A stretch of DNA of 21,369 nucleotides from NCBI GenBank assembly GCA_963653535.1, contig CAVJWU010000025.1:1-21369 (forward strand), given 5' to 3'. A program made the translations under genes and the position numbers. This stretch comes from UBA3210 sp963653535 (GTDB lineage Bacteria > Bacillota_I > Bacilli_A > RFN20 > CAG-449). The notes beneath the pieces were generated by a model. It ran no database searches, was not told the DNA's origin, and worked only from the letters and a program-made list of their open reading frames with translations. Positions 1 through 8,147 of this stretch are shown piece after piece (position 1 is the first letter of the stretch; every line of letters starts with the position of its first letter).

Positions 1-9
1 TATCTTTTT

Positions 10-27
10 GGAAACTTTTTCCTTTTT
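10..27 (+). terminator. Possible weak terminator at left edge
   Basis: A five-base-pair stem, GGAAA (10-14) with TTTCC (18-22), is followed directly by five T. It could end a rightward gene lying outside the window. The stem is short and AT-rich, so chance is a real alternative. Between here and about 255 I see no gene; the DNA is AT-rich leader or spacer. Confidence 0.25.
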
Positions 28-255
28 CTTTATTGTTCAAACTGCGAAAGTTGAGATTTATATTATTATAGAGCAAATAATAATAAATTCCACTCTAAAA
101 ACATCATATAAGGTTAAATTAATTTGATTATAAAGTACTTACAATAATATCTAGTTTAAAAGGTATTTTATCGCTTAATTTATTGCATGAAGTTATTTAA
201 TTAACATCATTTTCACTTTCATTATTGCTTTTTTAGAAAAGATATTTTTTAATAA

Positions 256-340
256 ATATATGGGAGCTTAATGAATTAGGCTGAGAGGACACTTCTTAGT
301 GTCGACCACACTTGATCTAGGTAATGCTAGCGGAAGGAAT
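256..340 (+). ncRNA. TPP riboswitch (THI element) upstream of thiT
   Basis: Thiamine pyrophosphate-sensing aptamer in the leader of the thiamine transporter gene. Visible landmarks in order: P2 pairs 265-272 with 275-282; the conserved CTGAGA is at 281-286; P3 pairs GACAC 288-292 with GTGTC 299-303; an ACCACA segment follows; TGATC is at 313-317; P5 CTAG 317-320 pairs with CTAG 327-330 around GTAATG; then GCGGAAGGA at 330-338. This matches the usual order of the family (CTGAGA ... ACCC ... TGATCTGGATAATGCCAGCG.AGGGA). The P1 arms are AT-only and weak. No strong terminator follows. A weak helix between about 361-368 and 384-391 could hide the AAAGG ribosome site, which suggests translational control. 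A poor promoter match (TTGCTT 225-230, TTTAAT 248-253) would start transcription near 260. Confidence 0.93.
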
Positions 341-402
341 TTTTTATTTTGTATTTTTCGTTCTTTTTTTAGCTTATCTAGTCAGAAAGGACGTTTTTTT
401 AT

Positions 403-1032
403 ATGAAGAAAGAAAATAAATTCTTCACTACGAGAAATATCGGCGAAATCGCCATATTTACCGCGCTTGCCTTTGGACTAGATTTTTTACAAGGCGGCAT
501 ATTTAAGGGAGTATTCCCTAATGGAGGTAGCATAGGTATTGCGATGTTACCAATTTTAGTTCTTGCATATCGAAGAGGATTTACTTCTTCTTTAGTATGT
601 GCAACACTATTAGCTTTCTTACAATGTTTTGGAGGCGTATATGCAATAAGTTCATCTTGGTATAATGTTTTATTCCAAATCTTACTTGATTATATTCTCG
701 CCTATCCAGTTGTTGCGATTGCCGGTTTATTCTATAAACCATTTAAGAAAGCAGAAACTAAGAAAGAACAAACTAAATATTTAGTTCTTGGTTCAGTTCT
801 TGGAGGAGTTGCAAAATTTTTAACACACTTCTTTTCAGGCTTTATCTTCTGGGCAAATTATGATTTCGCTGGAGGACCAGTAGTTTATTCAATTGTCTAT
901 AACGGAGCTTACATGTTACCTAATACTATTTTATGTACTATCATCTTAGTATTAATTAACTTAAAAGCCCATAACATCTTTGTTGTTAAAGAAAATAATA
1001 AAGAAAATGAAGGAGAATTAATTCATGAATAA
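403..1032 (+). CDS. thiT: Thiamine ECF transporter substrate-binding subunit ThiT
   Basis: Integral membrane S component that binds thiamine and delivers it through a shared energising module (EcfA, EcfA', EcfT), none of which is encoded here. The 209 residues fit the family length and about six membrane segments are visible. Recognisable motifs: an early GG-I-GIAMLPI (41-51), AYRRGF (55-60), H142-FFSG146-FIFW150, and Y162-SIVYN167-GAYMLPN. H142, G146, W150, Y162 and N167 appear to correspond to thiamine-contacting residues of Lactococcus ThiT, judged from memory. The TPP riboswitch upstream supports the substrate independently. The ribosome site AAAGG (386-390) is only moderate and lies 12 bases from ATG. 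The stop overlaps the start of the next gene, and thiamine pyrophosphokinase lies nearby on the other strand. Confidence 0.94.
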   Translation: MKKENKFFTTRNIGEIAIFTALAFGLDFLQGGIFKGVFPNGGSIGIAMLPILVLAYRRGFTSSLVCATLLAFLQCFGGVYAISSSWYNVLFQILLDYILAYPVVAIAGLFYKPFKKAETKKEQTKYLVLGSVLGGVAKFLTHFFSGFIFWANYDFAGGPVVYSIVYNGAYMLPNTILCTIILVLINLKAHNIFVVKENNKENEGELIHE

Positions 1033-1456
1033 ATATTTAGAATTAACTAAAAGAATTATTCTTTTAGTATTAGGAACTTTCTTAAGTGTCTTATTCTTTG
1101 TTTTCTATATTAAAAGTTATTCATTCTACCAAGATGAATATGGAACAGATATTTCTTTTAATAACGATTATTTAGTTTTAACTCTTCTAGGTTTAATCGT
1201 ATTAGTATATGGAATCATTTCTTTATACACATTCTTAAAGAATAAAGAGAATAATTATTTTAATCTCTCTTCATTATGTTTTACATGTCTAGGAGGCTTT
1301 TATTCTCTCGGCATCTTCTTTAAACAAATCGCAAAAGGAAAAGAATATGCTCCAAATGCACATTATCTTTACTTAGGCATTATGTTAACTTTATTATGCG
1401 TTTATTTTATTATTAACGTATATGAAGATCATAAAAAGAAAATTAATAAACAATAA
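1025..1456 (+). CDS. Small four-segment membrane protein, unknown function
   Basis: A 143-residue protein I do not recognise. Hydrophobic segments lie at about 8-28, 48-70, 82-100 and 114-132, with a lysine-rich C-terminus (HKKKINKQ), which suggests the tail is cytoplasmic. The start is supported by AAGGAG at 1010-1015, nine bases before ATG. The start overlaps the last eight bases of thiT, so it is probably translated together with thiT and falls under the same TPP riboswitch. That context suggests a role linked to thiamine uptake or membrane assembly, but nothing in the sequence proves one. The last 14 bases overlap the convergent thiamine pyrophosphokinase gene. Confidence 0.8.
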   Translation: MNKYLELTKRIILLVLGTFLSVLFFVFYIKSYSFYQDEYGTDISFNNDYLVLTLLGLIVLVYGIISLYTFLKNKENNYFNLSSLCFTCLGGFYSLGIFFKQIAKGKEYAPNAHYLYLGIMLTLLCVYFIINVYEDHKKKINKQ

Positions 1457-2039
1457 GTAATGTTCCTTCTTTTACTTCAATACAGGCTTCTAAAGCGATA
1501 AATTCATTAGAAACGCCTAATGGGAAGGAATTATCTAAGGTAATATCATTTACTTCATATTTTAAGTTTTTAAGGCTTACGCCTTTAGAAACATCAAGAC
1601 TAAAGATGGAAATATATCCATCTTTTTTATTGATAGTTAAAGAAGAATTTGTTAAATAAGTAATAACTTGTTTATCACTATAAATATGAATATTTAAACC
1701 TAGTTTATGAAATTTATAAGCATCTTGGATTAAAGCGATAGAATGATCAATTCTTCCTCCTAAACATCCATAAATATCAATATCTTTATAGCCTAGGTTA
1801 AACGCTTCTTCTAAAGCTCTATGTGTATCAGTAATATCTTTGATTGGATCTAATTTAATAATTGGGCAAAAGTCAGGAACATAATTTAAAGAATCAAAAT
1901 CACCTACACCTAAAGAAATTTTATAATGATGTTTCTTTAAGAAAGAAATTCCTCCATCTACACCAATAATAAAATCTTCTTCATCATACTTAAATTCTTT
2001 AATTAATGGGCTTGCCCCGACAATGATACATTTTCCCAT
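1443..2039 (-). CDS. thiN: Thiamine pyrophosphokinase
   Basis: Transfers pyrophosphate from ATP to thiamine, making the cofactor TPP in the cytoplasm. Family motifs in order: VDGG at 27-30, GDFDS at 46-50 (metal and phosphate site), KDITD at 67-71, GCLGGRIDH at 91-99 and SNEF at 177-180. The 198-residue length is slightly short of the usual ~210-220 but complete. The start is supported by AAGGAG eight bases upstream. The gene faces thiT and its membrane-protein partner tail to tail, forming a thiamine salvage cluster (import, then activation). No promoter of its own is visible in the 39 bases upstream, which are mostly occupied by a terminator hairpin. Expression may therefore depend on read-through or on a promoter inside the previous gene. 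Confidence 0.95.
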   Translation of the reverse strand: MGKCIIVGASPLIKEFKYDEEDFIIGVDGGISFLKKHHYKISLGVGDFDSLNYVPDFCPIIKLDPIKDITDTHRALEEAFNLGYKDIDIYGCLGGRIDHSIALIQDAYKFHKLGLNIHIYSDKQVITYLTNSSLTINKKDGYISIFSLDVSKGVSLKNLKYEVNDITLDNSFPLGVSNEFIALEACIEVKEGTLLIVY

Positions 2040-2054
2040 ATTTACTCCTTACAA

Positions 2055-2088
2055 AATAAGAGTGGAGAAACTCCACTCTTATTTTTTT
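2055..2088. terminator. Bidirectional terminator hairpin
   Basis: Thirteen paired bases, 2055-2067 with 2071-2083, close a three-base loop. The rightward direction has a run of T (2082-2088); the leftward direction ends in TTATTTTG. The hairpin begins within the stop codon of the leftward 681-residue gene, so it ends that transcript. It would also stop rightward transcripts running antisense through the pyrophosphokinase gene. Confidence 0.85.
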
Positions 2089-4124
2089 CTTTCTGATAAT
2101 TCTTTAAATGTTGGAACCTTTTTAGCTCCGTATCCTTTCTTTCTAGTATTAGTATATTTTAAGAAAGGATTATATTTTTTCTTTTTTTGAGGCACTTCTA
2201 TTGATGGATCTTCTTGAACGTTAGTTTCAGGAGATTCTTGAGGAACATCTAAATTTAGATTATTTGGTTCATCTTGAACTTTTTCAGTAGGTTCTTCTAC
2301 TGGTGTTTCTTCATTTACATCACTAGGAGTAACTTCTGGAGTGTTTTCCTCTTTTTCTTCAGTAGGTTCTTTAGGACCTTCTTCTTCAGTTACTTCTTCA
2401 ATTGGTGTTTCTTCTTTAGTAACTTTTTCAGTAGGTTCTTCTACTGGTGTTTCAACAACTTCTTCAGTAGGTGTTTCTTCAACAGTTTCTTCAATTACAT
2501 CAGTAGGAGTAACTTCTTCAGTGGTTTCTTCCGATTTTTCTTCGATAGGTTCTTCAACAACTTCTTCAGTCACATCTTCGCCTGGAATTTCTTCTTCAGT
2601 GATTTCTTCCACTGGTGCTTCTTCTTCAGTAGGTTCTTCTACTGGTGTTTCAACAACTTCTTCAGTAGGTTCTTCTACTGGTGTTTCTTCAGTAATTTCT
2701 TCTACGTTAGAATCTTCTTCAGTAGTAGTTTCGTTAAGAACTTCTACACTTTCTTCTTCATTAGGTAAATTGCCTTCTAAAGTATTTAGATCATTTACTT
2801 CATTATCATCTTCTAATGAGTCTTCATCAACAATTTCATCTTCTTTTAAATTTTCATAGATAAAGTCTCTAACATCTTCACTTAATGGTTTATCTTCATC
2901 TTCATAAGTTTCATCAGGAAGATATTTTTCATAGAACTCATCATTATCATTATTTTCAATTGGAGTATCTACTTCTTCTTCAATAATTTCAATTACTGGT
3001 TCTTCTTCTAAGACAATATCGATATCTTCATCAGAGATGTATCTAACTTCTCTTTCAACGATTGGTTTCACTCTTTCAATATCTTTGTCACTTACACCTA
3101 AATCACTTACTCCGTAGCCGATATCTTCTAAGTAAGCTTTACGATTCTTTTCATAAGATTTTGGATTTTGTAAAATTTCATCATCCTCTTCTTCACCAAT
3201 TTTTGCGATATTATCTGCATGAGAATTAACATCACTTTCTAATTTTCTAATAAATTCATCACTCTTAGAAGAAATTTCATTCTTATATTCTTTTCTAATC
3301 TTATATTCTTGGTGCTCTTTCTTATAAATATATGCTTTACGAGCATTATTACATTTTATCTTTGCGATAGGTTTTCTTACTAATAAATGTAATGCTTGGA
3401 AAATAATAAACCAAAGGAATAAGATAAAGATACATGCAACGACAATAACAACATATTCTACCCATGCAAAATCTTTAAACCAGACATTCATGATATCAAT
3501 ATAGCCATTATTAGAACTTCTAGTGAAGAAGCTAAGAATGATTGAATGAAAGTCACCTTCTTTAAATAAACTGTTTAAAGCTGGTTCTAAATAAGAAGAA
3601 TAGAAATGTAATGTACCATTTAAATGAGAAGAAGTTTCTTTACAGATTGCTTCATCAAATCGAGCAGTTACTAAAACAGTTAAGAATAAGGCAGGAATTA
3701 TTAATGAAATAAAGACATGTGGAGAGAAGGTATGAATGTAATTACGAACTCTAAAGCGAGCTTTTTCAGCCTTAGTTAGTTCATATTTTTCAACTACGCT
3801 TCTTAATTTATCTTCATTATGTTTTCTTACAATATAAGAAACTAAAGTCCAAATAATATAATATAAAATAACAAAGAGGACATTCGCGATTATAAGGCCA
3901 ACTAATGAATTAAATGAAGTATAACTAATCCCCTTTACAACAATATTTAAATGCAATAAAGATGATAAAATACCTCCAAAAACAAACAATTGATCACCTA
4001 GAAAATATATTAGATTTAAAACTGGAGTTACTTTAAAGAAATTAAAAACATTACCTAAGGCAAAAAGAACGATTAGGCAAATTTCGACAATAAAGATGAT
4101 TTTTAAAATAAGATGTTTCTTCAT
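2079..4124 (-). CDS. Membrane protein with long acidic Glu/Thr/Pro/Val repeat tail
   Basis: A 681-residue protein of unknown function. Membrane segments are at about 7-29, 35-55, 74-97, 135-153 and 222-247. A charged, partly helical stretch follows (about 255-345), then a strongly acidic low-complexity region. From about 465 to 620 this is built of variants of ETPVEEPTEEVV, followed by a basic tail (KKKKYNPF ... TRKKGYGAKK). At DNA level a 26-base unit recurs exactly four times (2284-2309, 2428-2453, 2626-2651, 2662-2687). The tail should be disordered and, by the loop pattern, cytoplasmic; it could act as a spacer or a multivalent binding arm, which is inference. The start is supported by AAGGAG in the short leader and by a good promoter just upstream. 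It is the last gene before the terminator. Confidence 0.85.
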   Translation of the reverse strand: MKKHLILKIIFIVEICLIVLFALGNVFNFFKVTPVLNLIYFLGDQLFVFGGILSSLLHLNIVVKGISYTSFNSLVGLIIANVLFVILYYIIWTLVSYIVRKHNEDKLRSVVEKYELTKAEKARFRVRNYIHTFSPHVFISLIIPALFLTVLVTARFDEAICKETSSHLNGTLHFYSSYLEPALNSLFKEGDFHSIILSFFTRSSNNGYIDIMNVWFKDFAWVEYVVIVVACIFILFLWFIIFQALHLLVRKPIAKIKCNNARKAYIYKKEHQEYKIRKEYKNEISSKSDEFIRKLESDVNSHADNIAKIGEEEDDEILQNPKSYEKNRKAYLEDIGYGVSDLGVSDKDIERVKPIVEREVRYISDEDIDIVLEEEPVIEIIEEEVDTPIENNDNDEFYEKYLPDETYEDEDKPLSEDVRDFIYENLKEDEIVDEDSLEDDNEVNDLNTLEGNLPNEEESVEVLNETTTEEDSNVEEITEETPVEEPTEEVVETPVEEPTEEEAPVEEITEEEIPGEDVTEEVVEEPIEEKSEETTEEVTPTDVIEETVEETPTEEVVETPVEEPTEKVTKEETPIEEVTEEEGPKEPTEEKEENTPEVTPSDVNEETPVEEPTEKVQDEPNNLNLDVPQESPETNVQEDPSIEVPQKKKKYNPFLKYTNTRKKGYGAKKVPTFKELSERKK
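2284..2687. repeat. Four exact 26-base coding repeats in the acidic tail
   Basis: The unit TCAGTAGGTTCTTCTACTGG plus TGTTTC occurs exactly at 2284-2309, 2428-2453, 2626-2651 and 2662-2687, with many diverged partial copies between. All are in the same frame of the leftward gene and encode ETPVEEPTE. The region is prone to copy-number change by recombination or slippage. Confidence 0.85.
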
Positions 4125-4147
4125 ATTGTTTCTTGCTCCTTAGATTG

Positions 4148-4177
4148 ATTATATCAAAAGGAATAAGATTTTTGCAA
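4148..4177 (-). promoter_or_regulatory. Promoter of the acidic-tail membrane protein gene
   Basis: On the minus strand, TTGCAA (4177-4172), an 18-base spacer and a perfect TATAAT (4153-4148) precede the gene. Transcription would start near 4141, giving a leader of about 16 bases that contains the AAGGAG ribosome site. This separates the gene from the peptide-uptake operon upstream. Confidence 0.75.
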
Positions 4178-4209
4178 GAAATAGACTATATAAGAAACTT
4201 ATAAATAAA

Positions 4210-5517
4210 TTAAATATCAATTTTAGTATATTTAAAGGTGATATTTTGGCTATTTTTATAATCAGAATAAACTTTTTTAGCTTCATTAGAAAGATGAATT
4301 TCATTATCATTATCTTTTTCAATATAGCCTGAGATAAGATTATCTTTTTTATATAATGAATTATCATTATCTTTTAATGCCCAAATGGCATTAAAATGAT
4401 TATATGTTAAATTAACTAAGCTTAAAGAAGAAGATATCATAAAAGAAGTATCAATTTCTTCATTACAAGAACATTCTTTAATTGATAAAAGTAAATTACG
4501 TGTATAAGTTTTATTATTATAATTAAAGGTATTAAAATAAGTCTTATCTGTATCATTAAGAGAAAATGTTCGATATGAACTTACATTACACGAGCCATAA
4601 TTTTTAATTAATCCTATTAAAGTAGGTTCATTATTTCTTATATCAAAAATAGAGATATCATTACTAGTTGTAAATAAGTTACCTAAGAAACTCATCTCAC
4701 CATTTGGAGTATAAAAATATCCTTTTAAATAATTATTTTCTTTCATTTGAGAAGTCATATAATCTAAGAAATAACCATTAAATAAAATGTTAAAGTCTAA
4801 TACTCTTACTAGTTTATTTTGATCTTCAATTGAATTTAAAAATTCACTTACTTTATTTGAATACGAAAAATTAATTACGTTATTTTCTTTAAATGTCAAA
4901 GAAAAATTACTGTTAACATCAGAATAAATATCTTTAATCTTTTCTAAATCTGTTCTAATAGTTTCAGAAGTTAAACTATCAGTATTAACTTTAAAATAAG
5001 TCCAAGTGGACTCATAATAAGTTATAAGTAAACCACCAAAAATAGAATAATGTTCATTAGATTTATTATAAGCGTCTAATAATGAATTATATAAAAGTTC
5101 ATCAATAACGATATCTTCATTAGGATGAGCGTTTATATAATTCATTCCTACAAGATCATGATCTTCAAAGGAATAAAATAAGTCAAAAAAGTATTTTGCT
5201 TTATCTAAAACAAAATCTTTAATTGTTTGGTATTTGTTATTAGTAGTTGTTCCATTTGAGTTATCTAAATAATAAACTAAATTAAGTCTTTTATTTAATT
5301 CATAGTATGATTCATCATTTAAAGAACTACTAAAAGAAAAATCATACATTCCTTCTTCTATCTTATATTGATTAGAACAAGTAGATATACCAATACCAAA
5401 AGAAACCGCGGCAATAATTATGGCCATAACAAAAAGGGCGATTCTAAGCCATATACGCTTAGAACAAACCTTAGAATTATCTGAAGTTAGTTTTTCGTCC
5501 TTTTTTGTTTGTTCCAT
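4210..5517 (-). CDS. Membrane-anchored extracytoplasmic protein, unknown function
   Basis: A 435-residue protein I do not recognise. A short basic cytoplasmic N-terminus is followed by one membrane segment (about 23-44), and the remaining ~390 residues are predicted outside the cell. There is no lipobox: the cysteine after the segment sits in GISTCSN, so this is a signal-anchor protein. The exterior part is rich in Asn, Tyr, Ser and Asp, with a Cys pair CSC near the second half. It starts ten bases after the transglutaminase-like lipoprotein gene and is probably the last gene of the opp operon. No good ribosome site precedes the ATG, so it may be poorly translated or coupled to the gene before. 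No clear terminator follows. Confidence 0.8.
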   Translation of the reverse strand: MEQTKKDEKLTSDNSKVCSKRIWLRIALFVMAIIIAAVSFGIGISTCSNQYKIEEGMYDFSFSSSLNDESYYELNKRLNLVYYLDNSNGTTTNNKYQTIKDFVLDKAKYFFDLFYSFEDHDLVGMNYINAHPNEDIVIDELLYNSLLDAYNKSNEHYSIFGGLLITYYESTWTYFKVNTDSLTSETIRTDLEKIKDIYSDVNSNFSLTFKENNVINFSYSNKVSEFLNSIEDQNKLVRVLDFNILFNGYFLDYMTSQMKENNYLKGYFYTPNGEMSFLGNLFTTSNDISIFDIRNNEPTLIGLIKNYGSCNVSSYRTFSLNDTDKTYFNTFNYNNKTYTRNLLLSIKECSCNEEIDTSFMISSSLSLVNLTYNHFNAIWALKDNDNSLYKKDNLISGYIEKDNDNEIHLSNEAKKVYSDYKNSQNITFKYTKIDI

Positions 5518-5527
5518 AAATTTTTAA

Positions 5528-7183
5528 TTAATTTCCGCTGGTGGTAATTTCTTTAGCTTCGTGATTACGATATTTACCATCTTTAATAACTGTAGTCCAA
5601 GCTTCAGAAGGAGTATAATAAACAACTAAACCACTACAATTTAGTAAGCCTTGTGCATAAGAAGTGTCTGGTCTACCGTTAAATGTTAATTTTTTAATAG
5701 AAGAATTTTCGAAAGCTCTAGGGAAAATATTTACAGCACCATCATCAATAACAACTTCTTCTAAAGAAGTAGTTTCCGCGAATGCTTTGTTCTTAATATT
5801 ATAAGAAGTATATTTTCTTGTATCAGTATTAGATTGTTTTTCTAACTTATCACTAATTTCAATATTAACTTTCTTTACCTTAGAATTAGTAAATGCATTT
5901 CCTTCAATTCCAGAAGTTATAAATGTAACGCTTCTTTCTGTCGCGGATGAATCTTTAGTATAGTTACCTTCACTATCTTTTGAAACACCAGTATACATGA
6001 AGTTAAATGTAACATTTTCAGGAATAGTAATTTCTCCTTCACTATCACCGACATATTTATAAATGTTAATATTACCTTCTGTTGCTTCTAGTAAAGTAGT
6101 TGAGAAAGTAAAATCATAACTATTAGTTCCTTTATTTTTAGCTTCAAAATTTTTCATATTACTTACTTGGCTAACATTTCTAGCTTCAATAATATGAGAT
6201 TGAGTATGATAATTAGTATAATTTCTTACATCTTCCCAAGATGTATAATCTGGAATATTATCAAAATAAATACGTTTATTTGGATCATAATTTCCTGCAG
6301 AATAAGTCTTTTTACTCTTAGAATACCAATAGCCTGATCCTGCTGAGTTAGATTCCCAAGTTGCATCAATTACATGCCATCTACCATTATAGTAAACTTC
6401 GTTCCAAACGTGATCTTGATATTCACCAATTTCAGCTTTATTTGTTGCATAGTCTCTACCTAATGATTCAATGGAAGGAATACCAATACCATTTAACATG
6501 ATATTCATTAAGTCAGCATAACCTCTACAAACAGTAAAGATACGATAATCATTAACGTCTTCATGATTTAAATCAGAGTTATTTAAAATACCTTTTGGAG
6601 TATAACCAGCTGTTACTCCACCTTCTTCAACTGCTTCTTTATCATAATAAACGTGAGAACAGACATAGTCATAAATTGTTACGACATTCTTTTCAATTAC
6701 TTTAGGATCAAGTGTAGGTGAATCCCATCTAGCATTGTCATCATTATAATTAGGACAAATAATTTGAGCGAGTTTTTCAAAGAAAGCAACTGCTTCTTGT
6801 TCTGCAGCTTGCGATTTGTATTCGTTTGTTAAACCATCTCTTGGATCGATATATTGATTAATAACTGAATAAGTATAAGTCGCAATTCGATCAGTCATTT
6901 GAGGATCTTTATCACCAATAACTTGATAACGTGGTGAATAAGAAGTGTCGTAATCCCAAGAAGGTTCAACATAATCAATCGCGTTAGTATAATATCTTCC
7001 TGTTTGATCATATTTACTTACAGACGAAGATGATGAAGAAGCTTCTGACGAAGAAACTTCTGATGAAGAATCAGATGATGATGAACTTGAACTTATATTA
7101 GATGATGAGTTACCTCCTGAACAAGAAGTAAAAACTCCTAATAATAAAGCGACTGATAAAATTAATAAATTAGTCTTTTTCAT
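5528..7183 (-). CDS. Surface lipoprotein with transglutaminase-like domain and BspA-type leucine-rich repeats
   Basis: A 551-residue predicted lipoprotein. The signal peptide ends at VFTSC with lipidated Cys21, followed by a Ser-rich linker (about 25-56). A transglutaminase-like (papain-fold) core spans about 160-290: FTVCRGYADLM gives C219, QDHVWNEVYYNGRW gives H258, and VIDATW gives D273, so the catalytic triad is intact. The C-terminal part, from about 420, has IEGNAF, IKNKAFAETTSLEEVVI and FPRAFENSSIKKLTF, typical BspA-like repeats for binding surfaces or proteins. Enzymes of this kind cleave or crosslink peptide bonds, but the substrate is unknown. An AGGAGG ribosome site supports the start. 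It lies 11 bases after oppF, so it is co-transcribed with the peptide transporter; a role in surface proteolysis feeding peptide uptake is inference. Confidence 0.88.
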   Translation of the reverse strand: MKKTNLLILSVALLLGVFTSCSGGNSSSNISSSSSSSDSSSEVSSSEASSSSSSVSKYDQTGRYYTNAIDYVEPSWDYDTSYSPRYQVIGDKDPQMTDRIATYTYSVINQYIDPRDGLTNEYKSQAAEQEAVAFFEKLAQIICPNYNDDNARWDSPTLDPKVIEKNVVTIYDYVCSHVYYDKEAVEEGGVTAGYTPKGILNNSDLNHEDVNDYRIFTVCRGYADLMNIMLNGIGIPSIESLGRDYATNKAEIGEYQDHVWNEVYYNGRWHVIDATWESNSAGSGYWYSKSKKTYSAGNYDPNKRIYFDNIPDYTSWEDVRNYTNYHTQSHIIEARNVSQVSNMKNFEAKNKGTNSYDFTFSTTLLEATEGNINIYKYVGDSEGEITIPENVTFNFMYTGVSKDSEGNYTKDSSATERSVTFITSGIEGNAFTNSKVKKVNIEISDKLEKQSNTDTRKYTSYNIKNKAFAETTSLEEVVIDDGAVNIFPRAFENSSIKKLTFNGRPDTSYAQGLLNCSGLVVYYTPSEAWTTVIKDGKYRNHEAKEITTSGN

Positions 7184-7194
7184 ATAAGCCTCCT

Positions 7195-8139
7195 TTAACC
7201 TCTAATTGAGGTATATTCTTCGATTTCTTTAGTGTTACCAAAGACGAAGTGATCGTGTCCAATATTGATTAATACAGGTTTATCGACTGAATAATCATGA
7301 ATGGAAGGATCATAAACAAATAATTTTTTATTCTTTTCAATTTCAGGATCTGGAACTGGAATTGCGCTCATAAGGGATTTTGTATATGGGTGTAATGGAT
7401 GATCAAATAGTTCTTGTGCAGAAGCAATTTCGACGATATTACCTTTATAAATAACCCCAATTCGATCAGAAATAAATCTAACAATAGAAAGGTCATGAGC
7501 GATAAATAAATAAGTTAAACCTTTCTCTTTTTGGAATTTCTTTAATAAGTTTAATACTTGAGCTCTAATAGAAACATCTAAAGCAGAAATTGGTTCATCA
7601 GCAACAATGAATTCAGGTTCCATAACAATCGCACGAGCTAAACCAATTCTTTGACGTTGTCCACCGGAGAATTCATGTGGATATCTAGTTAAATGTTCAG
7701 GTAGAAGTCCTACTTCACGAATAACTGTATTAATCTTATTAAGACGATCTTTTTCATTTTCATATAAATGGAAATTATATAGGCCTTCTGAAATAATATA
7801 TTCAACGGTCGCTCTTTCATTTAATGATGCGGCAGGATCTTGGAAAACCATTTGGATTTTTCTAATACAATCTCTTTTTGTTTCACGAGAGATTTTACCA
7901 GAAATTCTTTCTCCATGGAAAAGAATTTCGCCATTTTCACATGGATTAATTCTCATAATTGCTCTTCCAATCGTCGTTTTTCCTGATCCAGATTCACCGA
8001 CTAGGGAGAATATTTCCCCTTTATAAATATCAAAATTTGCATTAGTAACAGCTTTATTGTAGCTTGCGCCTTTGCCGAAAGCTATATCGACATTACGTAC
8101 CGAAATAAGTACTTCTCTTTGTTCTTTATTTTCTTCCAT
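7195..8139 (-). CDS. oppF: Oligopeptide ABC transporter ATP-binding protein OppF (AmiF-like)
   Basis: One of two ATPase subunits that power oligopeptide import at the cytoplasmic face. All ABC motifs are present: Walker A GESGSGKT (48-55), Q-loop VFQDP with Q100, signature FSGGQRQR (157-164), Walker B FIVADEP with E182, and switch histidine H215. The C-terminal HPYTKSLMSAIPVPDP and YDPSIHDY segments are typical of the OppF/AmiF branch. The 314-residue length is normal, with no insertion, in contrast to OppD. AGGAGG supports the start. The gene follows oppD by eight bases and precedes the transglutaminase-like lipoprotein gene by 11, so the operon continues beyond the transporter. Confidence 0.97.
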   Translation of the reverse strand: MEENKEQREVLISVRNVDIAFGKGASYNKAVTNANFDIYKGEIFSLVGESGSGKTTIGRAIMRINPCENGEILFHGERISGKISRETKRDCIRKIQMVFQDPAASLNERATVEYIISEGLYNFHLYENEKDRLNKINTVIREVGLLPEHLTRYPHEFSGGQRQRIGLARAIVMEPEFIVADEPISALDVSIRAQVLNLLKKFQKEKGLTYLFIAHDLSIVRFISDRIGVIYKGNIVEIASAQELFDHPLHPYTKSLMSAIPVPDPEIEKNKKLFVYDPSIHDYSVDKPVLINIGHDHFVFGNTKEIEEYTSIRG

Positions 8140-8147
8140 AATGCCTC

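Noticed and set aside
1..255. Possible gene in the left 255 bases
   Set aside because: No open frame with a start and ribosome site on either strand; the sequence is AT-rich with frequent stops, apart from the weak edge hairpin and a poor promoter match.
2284..2687. CRISPR-like array of 26-base repeats
   Set aside because: Spacing is irregular (36 to 198 bases between copies), the intervals are themselves diverged repeat copies, and all are in frame with one protein gene.
2274..2859. Two rightward open frames rich in Phe or in Ser/Val
   Set aside because: They are antisense images of the acidic Glu/Thr/Pro repeat region of the leftward membrane-protein gene, with low-complexity translations, no ribosome sites and no family resemblance.
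4189..4203. TATAAG/CTTATA hairpin as terminator of the opp operon
   Set aside because: Only six A/T-rich pairs with no T run after it in the leftward direction; I cannot support it as a terminator.
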